Origin: Chitinophagales bacterium
Lineage (GTDB): Bacteria > Bacteroidota > Bacteroidia > Chitinophagales > Chitinophagaceae
Assembly (NCBI GenBank): GCA_017303855.1
Contig: JAFLBL010000011.1
Coordinates: 1 to 64,000 of the forward strand
Reading direction: 5' to 3'
Length of the DNA stretch: 64,000 bases
Shown here: piece after piece, positions 18,554-26,954 of the stretch
Position numbering within the stretch: position 1 is the first letter of the stretch
Layout of the letters: each line of letters opens with the position of its first letter
Notes under the pieces: model-generated
The model's input: the letters and a program-made list of their open reading frames with translations, nothing else
Databases searched by the model: none
Told to the model about the DNA's origin: nothing
Translations under genes and position numbers: made by a program

Positions 18554-19027
18554 ATGAAAAACTACCGTACCATTATCCTCTTTGCAGGTTTTGTACTTGT
18601 TAGTATGTTCTCTATCGGTCAGGAAAATAAGATTCCCATCAATGAACCTGACTATAACAAACCCAAACTGTTCGCCGGATTTCCCGATAAAATCGTGCTC
18701 AGTGCCGCGCATATCAATGAAATGTTAGACGCTCCATTGGGCCGCAACAGCAATTTCCGGTTATCCGTAGACAACGACCTGCAGTTCCAGGGAGAAGTGG
18801 TTTCCACTGCCAGTAAATACAACAATACCATACAGAGTGTGGTCATACGTTCCAACAGTTTTGAAGGAGCCCGTTTTACGCTTTCAAAAATAACCGGTAC
18901 AGATGGCAGTATCCGGTACAGCGGCCGTATTATCAGTTTCAAACACGGCGATCTGTATGAACTGGAAAATAAAGATGGCCAGCTGGTGCTGGTAAAGAAA
19001 AATTATTATGAACTGGTAAATGAATAA
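18554..19027 (+). CDS. small secreted protein of unknown function
   Basis: A 157-residue protein with a clear signal peptide (MKNYRTIILFAGFVLVSMFSIGQ). The mature part has no family I recognise. It has a region rich in beta-strand patterns (LQFQGEVVSTASKYNN, TIQSVVIRSNSFEGARFTLSKI) and ends in LVLVKKNYYELVNE. The ATG at 18554 is chosen because it opens the signal peptide; a TTG 21 nt upstream is in frame. It precedes the secreted metzincin protease by 67 nt on the same strand. That context suggests, without proving, a partner of that protease. Confidence 0.75.
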   Translation: MKNYRTIILFAGFVLVSMFSIGQENKIPINEPDYNKPKLFAGFPDKIVLSAAHINEMLDAPLGRNSNFRLSVDNDLQFQGEVVSTASKYNNTIQSVVIRSNSFEGARFTLSKITGTDGSIRYSGRIISFKHGDLYELENKDGQLVLVKKNYYELVNE

Positions 19028-19094
19028 ATATGAAGTCAAGCTGAGGCTGACCCGTTTTTAATCCGACCCCATCCAATCCTAAATCCGCCTTGTT

Positions 19095-20687
19095 ATGAAA
19101 AACATTTTTTTACCCGTACTCTTCCTGTTGCTTGGCATTGGTACTGCCAACGCACAGGTACCGGCCCTGAGCAGTTATCCCTCTGCCACGGCTGTACTCT
19201 TCCTTGATTTTGACGGTCATACCGTAGATGGCACCAGCTGGAATATGTCTGGCCCCATTTATTGTGCACCGGCAGCCCTCGATAATAGTCAGATCACAAC
19301 AATCTTCAACAGGGTAGCCGAAGATTACCGCCCGTTCAATATCAATATCACAACCGATTCCACAAAATACCTGGCAGCCAATGCATTTAAGAGAATGCGT
19401 CTAATTGTAACGCCTACGTATCAATGGTACGGTGCTTCCGGTGGTGTGGCTTTCGTAGGTTCTTTTACCTGGGGAGACGACACCCCCTGTTTTGTATTCA
19501 GTGGTCTGCTGAACAACAACGTGAAGAATATTGCAGAAGCTGCTGCACACGAAGCAGGACATACGCTTGGCCTTTATCACCAGTCCAGCTATGATGCCAA
19601 CTGTGTTAAGACATCCGATTACAATGCCGGTACCGGTACCGGTGAAATTGGCTGGGCGCCGATTATGGGTGTGGGATATTATCAGAACCTGACGCTCTGG
19701 AATAACGGGCCGAACTCATTTGGCTGCACAAACTACCAGAGCGATCTTTCCGTAATAACCGGCGGGAATGGTTTTACCTACCGCACAGACGACTATGCCA
19801 ATACATTTGGCAGTGCCACCAGTACCAGTTTTACCAACAACCAGTTTGAAATCAACGGTGTGGTGGAACAAAGCAATGACGGTGATCTTTTCAGGTTTGT
19901 GATGCCCGCATTTGGCCGGCTTCAGCTGAGTGCCATACCTTATAATGTTGGTACAGGCAGTGCAGGCTCCAATCTTGATATGCAGGTAACTTTGTACAAT
20001 GCCGCCACTACACAAATCAGTGTATACAATCCAGGTACGTTATTAAGTTCAGTAGCCGATACGCTGCTGAATGCAGGCACCTATTATATCCGGGTAGAAG
20101 GAAAAGGGAATATTTACGCCCCCAATTACGCCAGCCTTGGCTCTTACGCCCTGGCCGGATCATTCAGTGCCGCGGATCCGTTACCCCTGCGTCAGCTGAG
20201 TTTACAGGGACAGCTGAGTGGAGAGCGTCACCAGTTTAACTGGATTATTGACGCCGATGAAGCTGTTATAAGCCAGGTACTGGAAGTATCCACTGATGGC
20301 AGCAGTTTTGCCCCCGTTACAGCGTCCGGAGTTGCGGCCCGTAACTACAGTTATAAACCCTATGCATCTGGCAGTCTGCAATACCGCCTGAACGTGGTAT
20401 TCGACAATGGCCGTCAGTATTTCTCCAATATCGTTACCCTGCGTAATACCGCGAATACACCCAAACCCAGGGTGATTGGCAACCTGATTGAATCCAATAC
20501 CATCAGCGTGGTTAGTCCCGGCAGTTATGACTACATGATTTATGACCTGAATGGAAAAACCATGACCCGCGGGATACTCGTAACCGGTATCAATACCATC
20601 GTTTCCAATGCGCTGAAAAATGGTTTGTACATGATCCGTTTCAGCAATGAATCCCAGCAATGGACTGAAAAAATTATACGTCAATAA
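19095..20687 (+). CDS. secreted metzincin-type zinc protease with T9SS sorting domain
   Basis: A 530-residue exported protease. After the signal peptide (1-20) comes a catalytic domain with the metzincin signature HEAGHTLGLYH (H152, E153, H156, H162) and a probable Met-turn in APIMGVGYY near 190. A beta-rich region (about 240-355) resembles bacterial pre-peptidase C-terminal domains (GDLFRFVMPAFGRLQLS). The last about 80 residues look like a type A T9SS sorting domain ending in GLYMIRFSNESQQWTEKIIRQ. It would pass the Sec system and then be released or anchored by T9SS. The substrate is unknown. Confidence 0.88.
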   Translation: MKNIFLPVLFLLLGIGTANAQVPALSSYPSATAVLFLDFDGHTVDGTSWNMSGPIYCAPAALDNSQITTIFNRVAEDYRPFNINITTDSTKYLAANAFKRMRLIVTPTYQWYGASGGVAFVGSFTWGDDTPCFVFSGLLNNNVKNIAEAAAHEAGHTLGLYHQSSYDANCVKTSDYNAGTGTGEIGWAPIMGVGYYQNLTLWNNGPNSFGCTNYQSDLSVITGGNGFTYRTDDYANTFGSATSTSFTNNQFEINGVVEQSNDGDLFRFVMPAFGRLQLSAIPYNVGTGSAGSNLDMQVTLYNAATTQISVYNPGTLLSSVADTLLNAGTYYIRVEGKGNIYAPNYASLGSYALAGSFSAADPLPLRQLSLQGQLSGERHQFNWIIDADEAVISQVLEVSTDGSSFAPVTASGVAARNYSYKPYASGSLQYRLNVVFDNGRQYFSNIVTLRNTANTPKPRVIGNLIESNTISVVSPGSYDYMIYDLNGKTMTRGILVTGINTIVSNALKNGLYMIRFSNESQQWTEKIIRQ

Positions 20688-20697
20688 ACGCTTTCCT

Positions 20698-20714
20698 GTT
20701 CTGTTTAACAGAAC
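20698..20714. other. short palindrome after the metzincin gene
   Basis: GTTCTGTT and AACAGAAC flank one central base, 11 nt after the stop codon. There is no T tract, so it is not a classical terminator by itself; the hairpin at 20742-20772 is the better candidate. Confidence 0.5.
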
Positions 20715-20730
20715 GATAATCCGTACCCCC

Positions 20731-20762
20731 TTTTGTAATTCAGAGGTTTTCCTGTAACTTAG
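20731..20762 (+). promoter_or_regulatory. possible promoter of the YkuK-like gene, inside the terminator
   Basis: TTTTG (20731-20735), 19 nt, then TAACTTAG (20755-20762), one mismatch from TAnnTTTG. The -7 box lies in the loop and arm of the upstream terminator hairpin. The leader would be about 13 nt. Confidence 0.35.
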
Positions 20763-20776
20763 GAAAACCTCTTTTT
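20742..20776 (+). terminator. terminator of the metzincin gene
   Basis: A 12-bp perfect stem (AGAGGTTTTCCT with AGGAAAACCTCT, 7-nt loop) is followed by TTTTT. It ends only 2 nt before the ATG of the next gene at 20779. Confidence 0.85.
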
Positions 20777-20778
20777 AT

Positions 20779-21252
20779 ATGCGCTGGAGAAAATTTAATG
20801 GAGACCCCATTGAGCAGCCGATCATTGATGCGGTGGAGTCAGCCATCAAACGGGAAACGGAAAAAGGCTACCGGCTCAAAGTCTGCATCGGCACCGACTC
20901 TCAGGTAAAAGGTAAAGAAACTGAATTTGCCACTGTCATCGTTTTTCTGCGGGAAGGTCAGGGCGGATTTATGTTTATTCACAATGACAAAACCCGTCAA
21001 CCTTTTACGATTAAAGAACGGATGCTGACTGAAGTGGCCCGGAGTATTGAGATTGCCTATGAACTCTGTCATTTGTTCAACCGGTATGATGTGGACATGG
21101 AAGTACATGCGGACATCAACACCAATCCCCAGTTTAAAAGCAATGATGCCCTTCGTGAAGCGATGGGTTATATCCTGGGAATGGGCTTTGCATTTAAGGC
21201 TAAACCGGAAGCATTTGCCAGCAGCAGTTGCGCGAATAAAGTCGTAAACTGA
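20779..21252 (+). CDS. YkuK-like (DUF458) RNase H-fold protein
   Basis: A 157-residue cytoplasmic protein of the YkuK/DUF458 family, whose fold resembles RNase H. The start WRKFNGDPIEQPIIDAV, the acidic strand VCIGTDSQVKG near 41, the TRQPFTIKERMLTEVARSIE stretch and VHADINTNPQFKSNDA near 116, with acidic residues where an RNase H-like site would sit, are family features. Nuclease activity is suspected for the family but not proven. The start codon abuts the upstream terminator. Confidence 0.88.
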   Translation: MRWRKFNGDPIEQPIIDAVESAIKRETEKGYRLKVCIGTDSQVKGKETEFATVIVFLREGQGGFMFIHNDKTRQPFTIKERMLTEVARSIEIAYELCHLFNRYDVDMEVHADINTNPQFKSNDALREAMGYILGMGFAFKAKPEAFASSSCANKVVN

Positions 21253-21320
21253 TCTCTCCCCCATCCTGATTGCAACGGAGTTTCCCCGTTGATGCCCCTT
21301 CTACCCCATTATTTTATTGA

Positions 21321-21524
21321 TTACTGAACCTGTGTCTGGCCGGTACGGAGATGGGCGGCGAGTGGTATTTTTTGATGCTTAACAGGGCGAAAAGCCTGGC
21401 CAGTTTGCTTACCGGTATAAAAATTTTCCACTTCCCTGGTATTTTCCTGTGCTAATGAGAAGCTGATCAGCACAACTGCAAAAAGCAAAACAACCAGTTT
21501 ATTTTCAGAAAAAGCCGTCTTCAT
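21321..21524 (-). CDS. small exported protein of unknown function
   Basis: A 67-residue frame with a good signal-like N-terminus (KLVVLLFAVVLISFSLAQ) and a polar mature peptide of about 40 residues. No family recognised. It lies between the YkuK-like gene and engB, in its own small transcription unit. The signal peptide makes it likely real; short length keeps confidence modest. Confidence 0.5.
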   Translation of the reverse strand: MKTAFSENKLVVLLFAVVLISFSLAQENTREVENFYTGKQTGQAFRPVKHQKIPLAAHLRTGQTQVQ

Positions 21525-21577
21525 TTTATAAGATAAGTTGGTGCAAATTACGTATTAATAGTGATTTCTCATAATGA

Positions 21578-22195
21578 TCAGAGACGGGTAAAACTTTTAT
21601 TCAGCTGTCCGATATAATCCAGGATTTCTTTCCGGCCGGCCCGGGTAGTAGCCGATGTCAGGTAATACGGAGGTGGCTCCTCCCAGTTTTCCGCAAGGGC
21701 TGTTAAAAACTCCTGCGTATGCCGGATAGTTGCTCCAGGTTTGTTTTTATCCGTTTTGGTAAACACCAGTACAAATGGGATCTGCCATTCCCCTAACTGG
21801 CTGATGAACTCCAGGTCAATGGCCTGGGGACTGTGCCGGCTGTCAATCAACACGAACAGGCATACCAGATTCTCCCTTTTCCGGATATAGGATTCAATCA
21901 TATTGCCCCAGTTGTTCCGGGCCTTTTGCGACACTTTTGCATAGCCATAGCCAGGCAGGTCAACAATATTCCATTTCTGTTTATCAGAAGAAACGATCTC
22001 GAAATGGTTGATCAGCTGTGTTTTTCCGGGCGTTGCTGAAGTCTTCGCCAGTTTTACCTGGTTGGTCAGCATATTGATAAGAGACGATTTGCCCACATTA
22101 CTGCGTCCGATAAAGGCATATTCAGGTTTTTCTGCAGGCGGACATTGTTTGTAAGTGGCACTGCTGATGATATACTTTGCGGACGTAATTTCCAT
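21578..22195 (-). CDS. engB: ribosome biogenesis GTPase EngB/YsxC
   Basis: A 205-residue TRAFAC GTPase with G1 GRSNVGKSSLI near 29-39, G2 region SATPGKTQLINHF, G3 DLPGYGYAKVS, G4 TKTD near 142 and G5 SATTRAG near 180. It acts in assembly of the large ribosomal subunit in the cytoplasm. It is divergent from menG. A -7 box ends 4 nt before the start codon, so the mRNA is predicted to be leaderless. Confidence 0.96.
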   Translation of the reverse strand: MEITSAKYIISSATYKQCPPAEKPEYAFIGRSNVGKSSLINMLTNQVKLAKTSATPGKTQLINHFEIVSSDKQKWNIVDLPGYGYAKVSQKARNNWGNMIESYIRKRENLVCLFVLIDSRHSPQAIDLEFISQLGEWQIPFVLVFTKTDKNKPGATIRHTQEFLTALAENWEEPPPYYLTSATTRAGRKEILDYIGQLNKSFTRL

Positions 22196-22198
22196 TTG

Positions 22199-22322
22199 GC
22201 AAAGGTAGAGAGTTTAAGGGTTTGTTGTTTAGGGGTTTAGGGGGTTAGGGTTTAGGGGAGTTATTCGTCCGGAGAAAACCTAAACAGCTAAAGGCCTGAA
22301 CAACTAAACTCTCTACCTTTGC
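22199..22322. promoter_or_regulatory. mirror-image divergent promoter region of engB and menG
   Basis: A perfect 17-nt inverted repeat (GCAAAGGTAGAGAGTTT at 22199-22215 and its complement at 22306-22322) places a TACCTTTG -7 box facing each gene (22207-22200 minus, 22314-22321 plus). Both boxes end 4-6 nt from the start codon. The spacer is filled with GTTTAGGGG-type word repeats and, on the other side, their inverted and diverged copies. No standard -33 TTTG is visible on either side. Confidence 0.6.
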
Positions 22323-22327
22323 GCTCC

Positions 22328-23077
22328 ATGTCAAATCCTTTACCACACGACTCGATCATCCCCTTCCGGGATTCTGAAAAGACCAAAAAAGAACAGGTAG
22401 CTGAAATGTTTAACCGCATTGCCAGCCGTTATGACCTGATGAACCGTTTTTTGTCCGCCCGAATTGATATCAGCTGGCGGAAAAAAGCCATAAAAATGCT
22501 GAAAAAGGACAATCCCCGGCAAATTCTGGATGTGGCTACCGGTACGGCTGACATGGCCCTGATGGCCTGGCCCCTGTTAAAACCGGATCAGATTACGGGT
22601 ATAGACATTTCGGAGGGCATGCTGGATCTGGGTATAAAAAAGATTGAAAAAGAAGGACTTGGGGAAAAAATCCAGTTACACGTGGGCGACGCTGAGACAA
22701 TAAAATTTGCCGATAATACGTTTGATGCCGTGATGGTGGCATTTGGAGTACGGAACTTTGAAAACCTGGAAAAAGGCCTCAGTGAGATTAAACGGGTGTT
22801 AAAACCCGGAGGCCGGTTGATTGTACTGGAATTTTCAAAACCCCGCCGGAAAGCGGTCAAAGGTTTGTACAACCTGTATATGGGAATTTTTGCCCCGCAG
22901 GTAGCCCGTTGGTTCAAACAGAATAAAGAAGCTTACGAATACCTGAATGAATCAGCAAAAGCATTTCCCGACCGCCAATTATTTACTGACATTTTAAACA
23001 AAGTGGGCTACTCTGAAACAGAGTTTCTGCCGCTGACACTAGGTATATGTTGCATTTACTCCGGAAGAAAAAGCTGA
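22328..23077 (+). CDS. menG: demethylmenaquinone methyltransferase
   Basis: A 249-residue SAM-dependent methyltransferase (UbiE/MenG family) catalysing the last step of menaquinone synthesis. It shows EQVAEMFNRIASRYDLMNR near 20, motif I ILDVATGTADMAL near 62, and the family block VAFGVRNFENLEKGLSEIKRVLKPGGRLIVLEF near 132-164. The ATG at 22328 is preferred over an in-frame TTG at 22319, which lies inside the promoter box. The symbol menG fits because this phylum uses menaquinone. Its 3' end overlaps porT by 31 nt. Confidence 0.95.
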   Translation: MSNPLPHDSIIPFRDSEKTKKEQVAEMFNRIASRYDLMNRFLSARIDISWRKKAIKMLKKDNPRQILDVATGTADMALMAWPLLKPDQITGIDISEGMLDLGIKKIEKEGLGEKIQLHVGDAETIKFADNTFDAVMVAFGVRNFENLEKGLSEIKRVLKPGGRLIVLEFSKPRRKAVKGLYNLYMGIFAPQVARWFKQNKEAYEYLNESAKAFPDRQLFTDILNKVGYSETEFLPLTLGICCIYSGRKS

Positions 23078-23796
23078 TACAACAATTCGTATTACCCGTT
23101 TTCATTAATGGCCTGCTTCTCCTTTCTGTTCCCGCCACTGCCCAGTTTGAGCGGGTGGAAATGAATATGTTTGATCATGATGAAAAGCCTTACTATTTCG
23201 GGATTACCATCGGCGTGAACCTGGCCCGTTTTCATACCGACCTGCATCCGCGGTTTTTGCAATATGACAGTGTGATGGTAGCAGAGCCGGTTAATTCCGG
23301 CGGACTCACACTTGGCTTGTCTGCCACCGCACGTATTTCCAACCGCTTCCAGGTACGTTTCAATCCGCAACTGATGTTTATCGAGCGGAATATTTATTAT
23401 AAAATGAAATACCCGGACCTGGATGGCCAGACAGAGATTACCAAGAATGTGGAATCCGTGATAATGTCGTTCCCGTTGCAGGTTAAATTTCAGAGTGACC
23501 GGATCGGCAATTTCAGGGTATATACGCTGGCCGGTGTAAAAGCCGATATTGATATGGCCAGCAACGCGAGAGCGAAACGCGCAGAGGATCTGATTAAAAT
23601 TCAGAAATATGATTTCGGACCGGAATTCGGCGTCGGCTTTAACTTTTTCTTCCCCAGTTTTATTTTCTCACCGGAAATAAAAATCAGCAACGGACGGAGT
23701 AATATTCACGCCAGGGACCCCAACCTGCGTTTCTCCAGCGTATTTGACAGAATACAGTCGAGAATGATCGTATTCTCCATTCACCTGGAAGGCTAA
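23047..23796 (+). CDS. porT: PorT-family outer membrane protein, T9SS-linked
   Basis: A 249-residue outer membrane beta-barrel protein with a signal-like N-terminus (about 1-32, ending near ATAQF). The start KPYYFGITIGVNLARFHTDLHP, the long alternating beta-strand patterns and the C-terminal IFSIHLEG are typical of PorT, a protein needed for type IX secretion in Porphyromonas and Flavobacterium. The menG-porT order is itself conserved in Bacteroidota. It starts inside menG (31-nt overlap), suggesting coupled translation. It fits the T9SS sorting domains on two other proteins in this window. Confidence 0.85.
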   Translation: MLHLLRKKKLIQQFVLPVFINGLLLLSVPATAQFERVEMNMFDHDEKPYYFGITIGVNLARFHTDLHPRFLQYDSVMVAEPVNSGGLTLGLSATARISNRFQVRFNPQLMFIERNIYYKMKYPDLDGQTEITKNVESVIMSFPLQVKFQSDRIGNFRVYTLAGVKADIDMASNARAKRAEDLIKIQKYDFGPEFGVGFNFFFPSFIFSPEIKISNGRSNIHARDPNLRFSSVFDRIQSRMIVFSIHLEG

Positions 23797-23810
23797 CCGG
23801 AAAATAATTA

Positions 23811-23844
23811 AAAAAGCACCTGCATTTACACAGGTGCTTTTTTA
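23811..23844. terminator. bidirectional terminator after porT
   Basis: A 12-bp stem (AAAAAGCACCTG with CAGGTGCTTTTT, 8-nt loop) has a T tract on both strands. It separates porT from the convergent Wzi-like gene. Confidence 0.9.
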
Positions 23845-23880
23845 TTGCAGCGAAGCCTCGTACAGGCTGACTGTTTTTTT

Positions 23881-25563
23881 CTAAAAATCAAACTCTCTCC
23901 GGAACATATTCCAGCGGACCCCCAGGCTGATCACGGATGTATTGTTGCTGATTAACGGGCTGGTTTTAGTGTCCAGTTTACGGACAACCGCACTCAGGTC
24001 AATATACAGATTCTCCTTTACCTCATATGAAGCGGCCAGCGACGCATAAAAAACCGCTGTCTTCCAGCCGCTGCCGTTTTCATAGCCAAAATCGCCGGTA
24101 CGGAAAGGGGGTACATTCGGATAGAATATATTGCTGCCATAACTGCGGCTGCTGCTGTCACGGCCTTGCGTATACGCTATCAGTTTACCGGTCAGGTTCC
24201 AGCGTGCAGCGGGCTGGTACCTGGCGATGGCAATCCATTCACTGAAATTGGCTCCCAGCGGATGTGCCAGCGGCTGATTGTAATGTGTATAATTCGCTAC
24301 TGAATCGCGGTGAGAATATGTAAAGGGCCGTACCCGGTTATGTTCCGCCTGCAGATCCAGGTTGGGGATACCAAAAGCATCTATATATTTTGCCCCCAGT
24401 TGCAACCCCCATTTATTCGCCCACCAGCCCCGGTTGTTCTTTATTTCGGAAAGCAGAAACTCGTCCAGCATCAACTGTCCGTATAACTGAATCTTATGCG
24501 GCAGGTTGGCTTTTACATCCAGGCCGGCAACGGAGTTGTCAAAGCTCCCGTTCTGTTGTTCAACCGACCGGTAAAAAATAATCGGGTTCAGATAGCCGAA
24601 GTCAAACCGGTTTTGCCGGCCAAATATCACGCCTTCAAATAAACCGATATTCAGCCATTTGGTTACCGCCACATCCAGGTGGTGCATGGCGGCATACTTC
24701 TTTCCGATCAGCCGGTCGCCGATCCGGTTATCCGCGTTGTGCAGTTCCATAAACAGGTTCTGGTAATTGAATTTCCAGATCCGGGTATTCAGTTTCAGGA
24801 AGAGATTGCTGTTGCCAAAATCACTCAGGAATAAACTCCGGTGGCCGTTACCGATAAAATTCCGGTCATACCCGAATGCCACATCGATATACCGCGTTGC
24901 GTTAAACGCAATCCCGCCACGGGCATCAAAATAATCATACCCGGTACCTTTAAACCCTTTATAAAAACCGGCACCCGGCACTGCCAGCCGGGAGGTAACA
25001 AGCTCCCGGACATAGCTGGCTGTTTTTTCCTGGTTCTCGGTGAGATAGGTATAAAATCCGATTTTATTGGCAATCCTGCCGCGTAAGGTCAGTCCGCGTG
25101 TATTCTGAAACAGGTTATCGGAGTTGTTTTTCTCTTTTGACAAACTGAACTGCAGTACCGGGTTAATCACGAGGTCAAAATCCTTTACATGTACTTCATA
25201 TAAGTTGGCCGGGCTGGTAAAAAAACTGGTCAAAAACGGTTTCTTCGAATTAAAAACCCTGCGTGCCGAATCAGGGAGATATTCCAGGTTATTCAGCAGG
25301 AGCCGGTTCAGGTTGTACTGATCAATCGGCGAAATTTTACTCCTGTGCATGGCGGCAAACCGGAGGGCGCCCTGCACCGCCTGTTTCCGGCTAAAGGGTC
25401 TTGCTTTTGAAAAATTCAACAAAGAATCTCCCCGGCTGATGATTTCCATCCTGTCCAGCAGCTGAACGGATTTATCTCCTTGCGGCAGGTACGTATTTTG
25501 TGAAAAAGCAGAAAAAGGCAGAAGGAGCAGGAGTAGTCTAAGAAGGCTTTGTTTAAATTGCAT
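23881..25563 (-). CDS. Wzi-like capsule assembly outer membrane protein
   Basis: A 560-residue protein with a signal peptide (about 1-22, LLLLLLPFSAFSQ) and a long run of beta-strand patterns consistent with an outer membrane barrel. Family features of the capsule assembly protein Wzi group include an N-terminal helical part (residues about 40-110) and FGYDRNFIGNGHRSLFLSDFGNSNLFLKL near 228-256. Wzi-type proteins help attach or organise surface polysaccharide; the Bacteroidota members are mostly uncharacterised. It ends in a C-terminal aromatic residue (REFDF), typical of barrels. It is divergent from pyrC with almost no spacer. Confidence 0.85.
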   Translation of the reverse strand: MQFKQSLLRLLLLLLPFSAFSQNTYLPQGDKSVQLLDRMEIISRGDSLLNFSKARPFSRKQAVQGALRFAAMHRSKISPIDQYNLNRLLLNNLEYLPDSARRVFNSKKPFLTSFFTSPANLYEVHVKDFDLVINPVLQFSLSKEKNNSDNLFQNTRGLTLRGRIANKIGFYTYLTENQEKTASYVRELVTSRLAVPGAGFYKGFKGTGYDYFDARGGIAFNATRYIDVAFGYDRNFIGNGHRSLFLSDFGNSNLFLKLNTRIWKFNYQNLFMELHNADNRIGDRLIGKKYAAMHHLDVAVTKWLNIGLFEGVIFGRQNRFDFGYLNPIIFYRSVEQQNGSFDNSVAGLDVKANLPHKIQLYGQLMLDEFLLSEIKNNRGWWANKWGLQLGAKYIDAFGIPNLDLQAEHNRVRPFTYSHRDSVANYTHYNQPLAHPLGANFSEWIAIARYQPAARWNLTGKLIAYTQGRDSSSRSYGSNIFYPNVPPFRTGDFGYENGSGWKTAVFYASLAASYEVKENLYIDLSAVVRKLDTKTSPLISNNTSVISLGVRWNMFRREFDF

Positions 25564-25600
25564 GGGTATTGGCTTTGACTATAAATTCAATGGACAAGAT

Positions 25601-26944
25601 ATGCAAAATTACCTGATTCGGAATATTCAGCTCGTCAATGAAGGACAGACACGTTCAGTGGATTTATGGGTATCAAAAGGAAGAATTGAACGGATTGACT
25701 CCGGCATAGGCGCACCCAGGTCAAATTATACCGAGATTAACGGAGAAGGCAGATACCTCTTACCCGGCTGTATTGACGACCAGGTGCATTTCCGGGAACC
25801 CGGACTGACCCATAAAGCAACCATCGGCACTGAAGCAAAAGCCGCAGTAGCCGGCGGTGTAACCAGTTTTATGGAAATGCCCAATACAATTCCCAATGCG
25901 CTGACACAGGCGTTGCTTGAAGAAAAATACCAGATTGCCGCCAGGAGTTCGCTGGCCAATTATTCTTTTTTTATGGGCACCGCTAATAACAATACAGAGG
26001 AAGTGCTGCGGACCAATGAAAAGAAACGGGATATCTGTGGTATAAAAATATTTATGGGCAGCAGTACCGGCAATATGCTGGTGGACAATCCCAATACACT
26101 GGACCGTGTTTTCAGTGAAGCGGAGGTTTTGATTGCCACCCATTGTGAAGATGAATCCATAATTAAAAGAAACCTTGACCGGCTGAAGCAGGAAAACCGC
26201 GCCCTGGTGCCGGCCGACCATCCTGTTATCCGGGATGAGGAAGCCTGTTACGAATCCTCTCTCTATGCCATTCAGATAGCCAAAAAATACGGTACCCGGC
26301 TGCACATCCTGCATATCAGTACGGAAAAAGAACTGCAGCTCTTTACCAATATGTTCCCATTAAAGGAAAAACGGATCACGTCCGAGGTATGCGTGCATCA
26401 TCTCCATTTTACCAGTGATGATTATGCGCAGCTGGGAAATAAAATCAAATGCAACCCGGCCATCAAAGCGCCACATAATAAAGAGGCTTTGTGGACAGCC
26501 CTGCTGGATGACCGGCTGGATATAATTGCCACGGACCATGCCCCGCATACCTGGGAAGAAAAAAACGAGCCGTACGAAAAAGCCCATGCGGGTCTGCCCC
26601 TGGTACAACATTCGCTCCTGCTGATGTTACATTACGTTAAGCAAGGAAAAATCTCCCTCGAAAAAGTAGTGGAGAAAATGTGTCATGCACCGGCGGACTG
26701 TTTCCAGGTAAAGGAAAGAGGGTATATACGCGAAGGCTATTTTGCCGACCTGGTAATCGCCGATCTCAATGACTCCTTTACAGTAAGTAAAGATAATATC
26801 CGGTACAAATGCGGGTGGAGTCCGCTGGAAGGATTCCGGTTCCCGGCAACAATCAGGAATACTTTTGTAAATGGCCATATGGTGTATGGAAACGGGGTAT
26901 TTGATGAATCTCAATGGGGGCAGCGGTTAAGATTCGAGCGTTAA
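25601..26944 (+). CDS. pyrC: dihydroorotase
   Basis: A 447-residue amidohydrolase closing carbamoyl aspartate to dihydroorotate in pyrimidine synthesis. Metal and active-site motifs: DDQVHFREPGLTHKATI near 60-76, GGVTSFMEMPNT near 85, GIKIFMGSSTGNML near 147 (Lys of the bridged metal site), THCEDES near 182, HILHISTEKE near 234 and the catalytic ATDHAPHTWEEK near 310. The ATG at 25601 is chosen because the protein then begins MQNYLIRNIQLVNEG as relatives do. An in-frame ATG at 25562 would overlap the start codon of the divergent Wzi-like gene. The MutS-like gene follows after 10 nt. Confidence 0.95.
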   Translation: MQNYLIRNIQLVNEGQTRSVDLWVSKGRIERIDSGIGAPRSNYTEINGEGRYLLPGCIDDQVHFREPGLTHKATIGTEAKAAVAGGVTSFMEMPNTIPNALTQALLEEKYQIAARSSLANYSFFMGTANNNTEEVLRTNEKKRDICGIKIFMGSSTGNMLVDNPNTLDRVFSEAEVLIATHCEDESIIKRNLDRLKQENRALVPADHPVIRDEEACYESSLYAIQIAKKYGTRLHILHISTEKELQLFTNMFPLKEKRITSEVCVHHLHFTSDDYAQLGNKIKCNPAIKAPHNKEALWTALLDDRLDIIATDHAPHTWEEKNEPYEKAHAGLPLVQHSLLLMLHYVKQGKISLEKVVEKMCHAPADCFQVKERGYIREGYFADLVIADLNDSFTVSKDNIRYKCGWSPLEGFRFPATIRNTFVNGHMVYGNGVFDESQWGQRLRFER

Positions 26945-26954
26945 AGACAGCATT

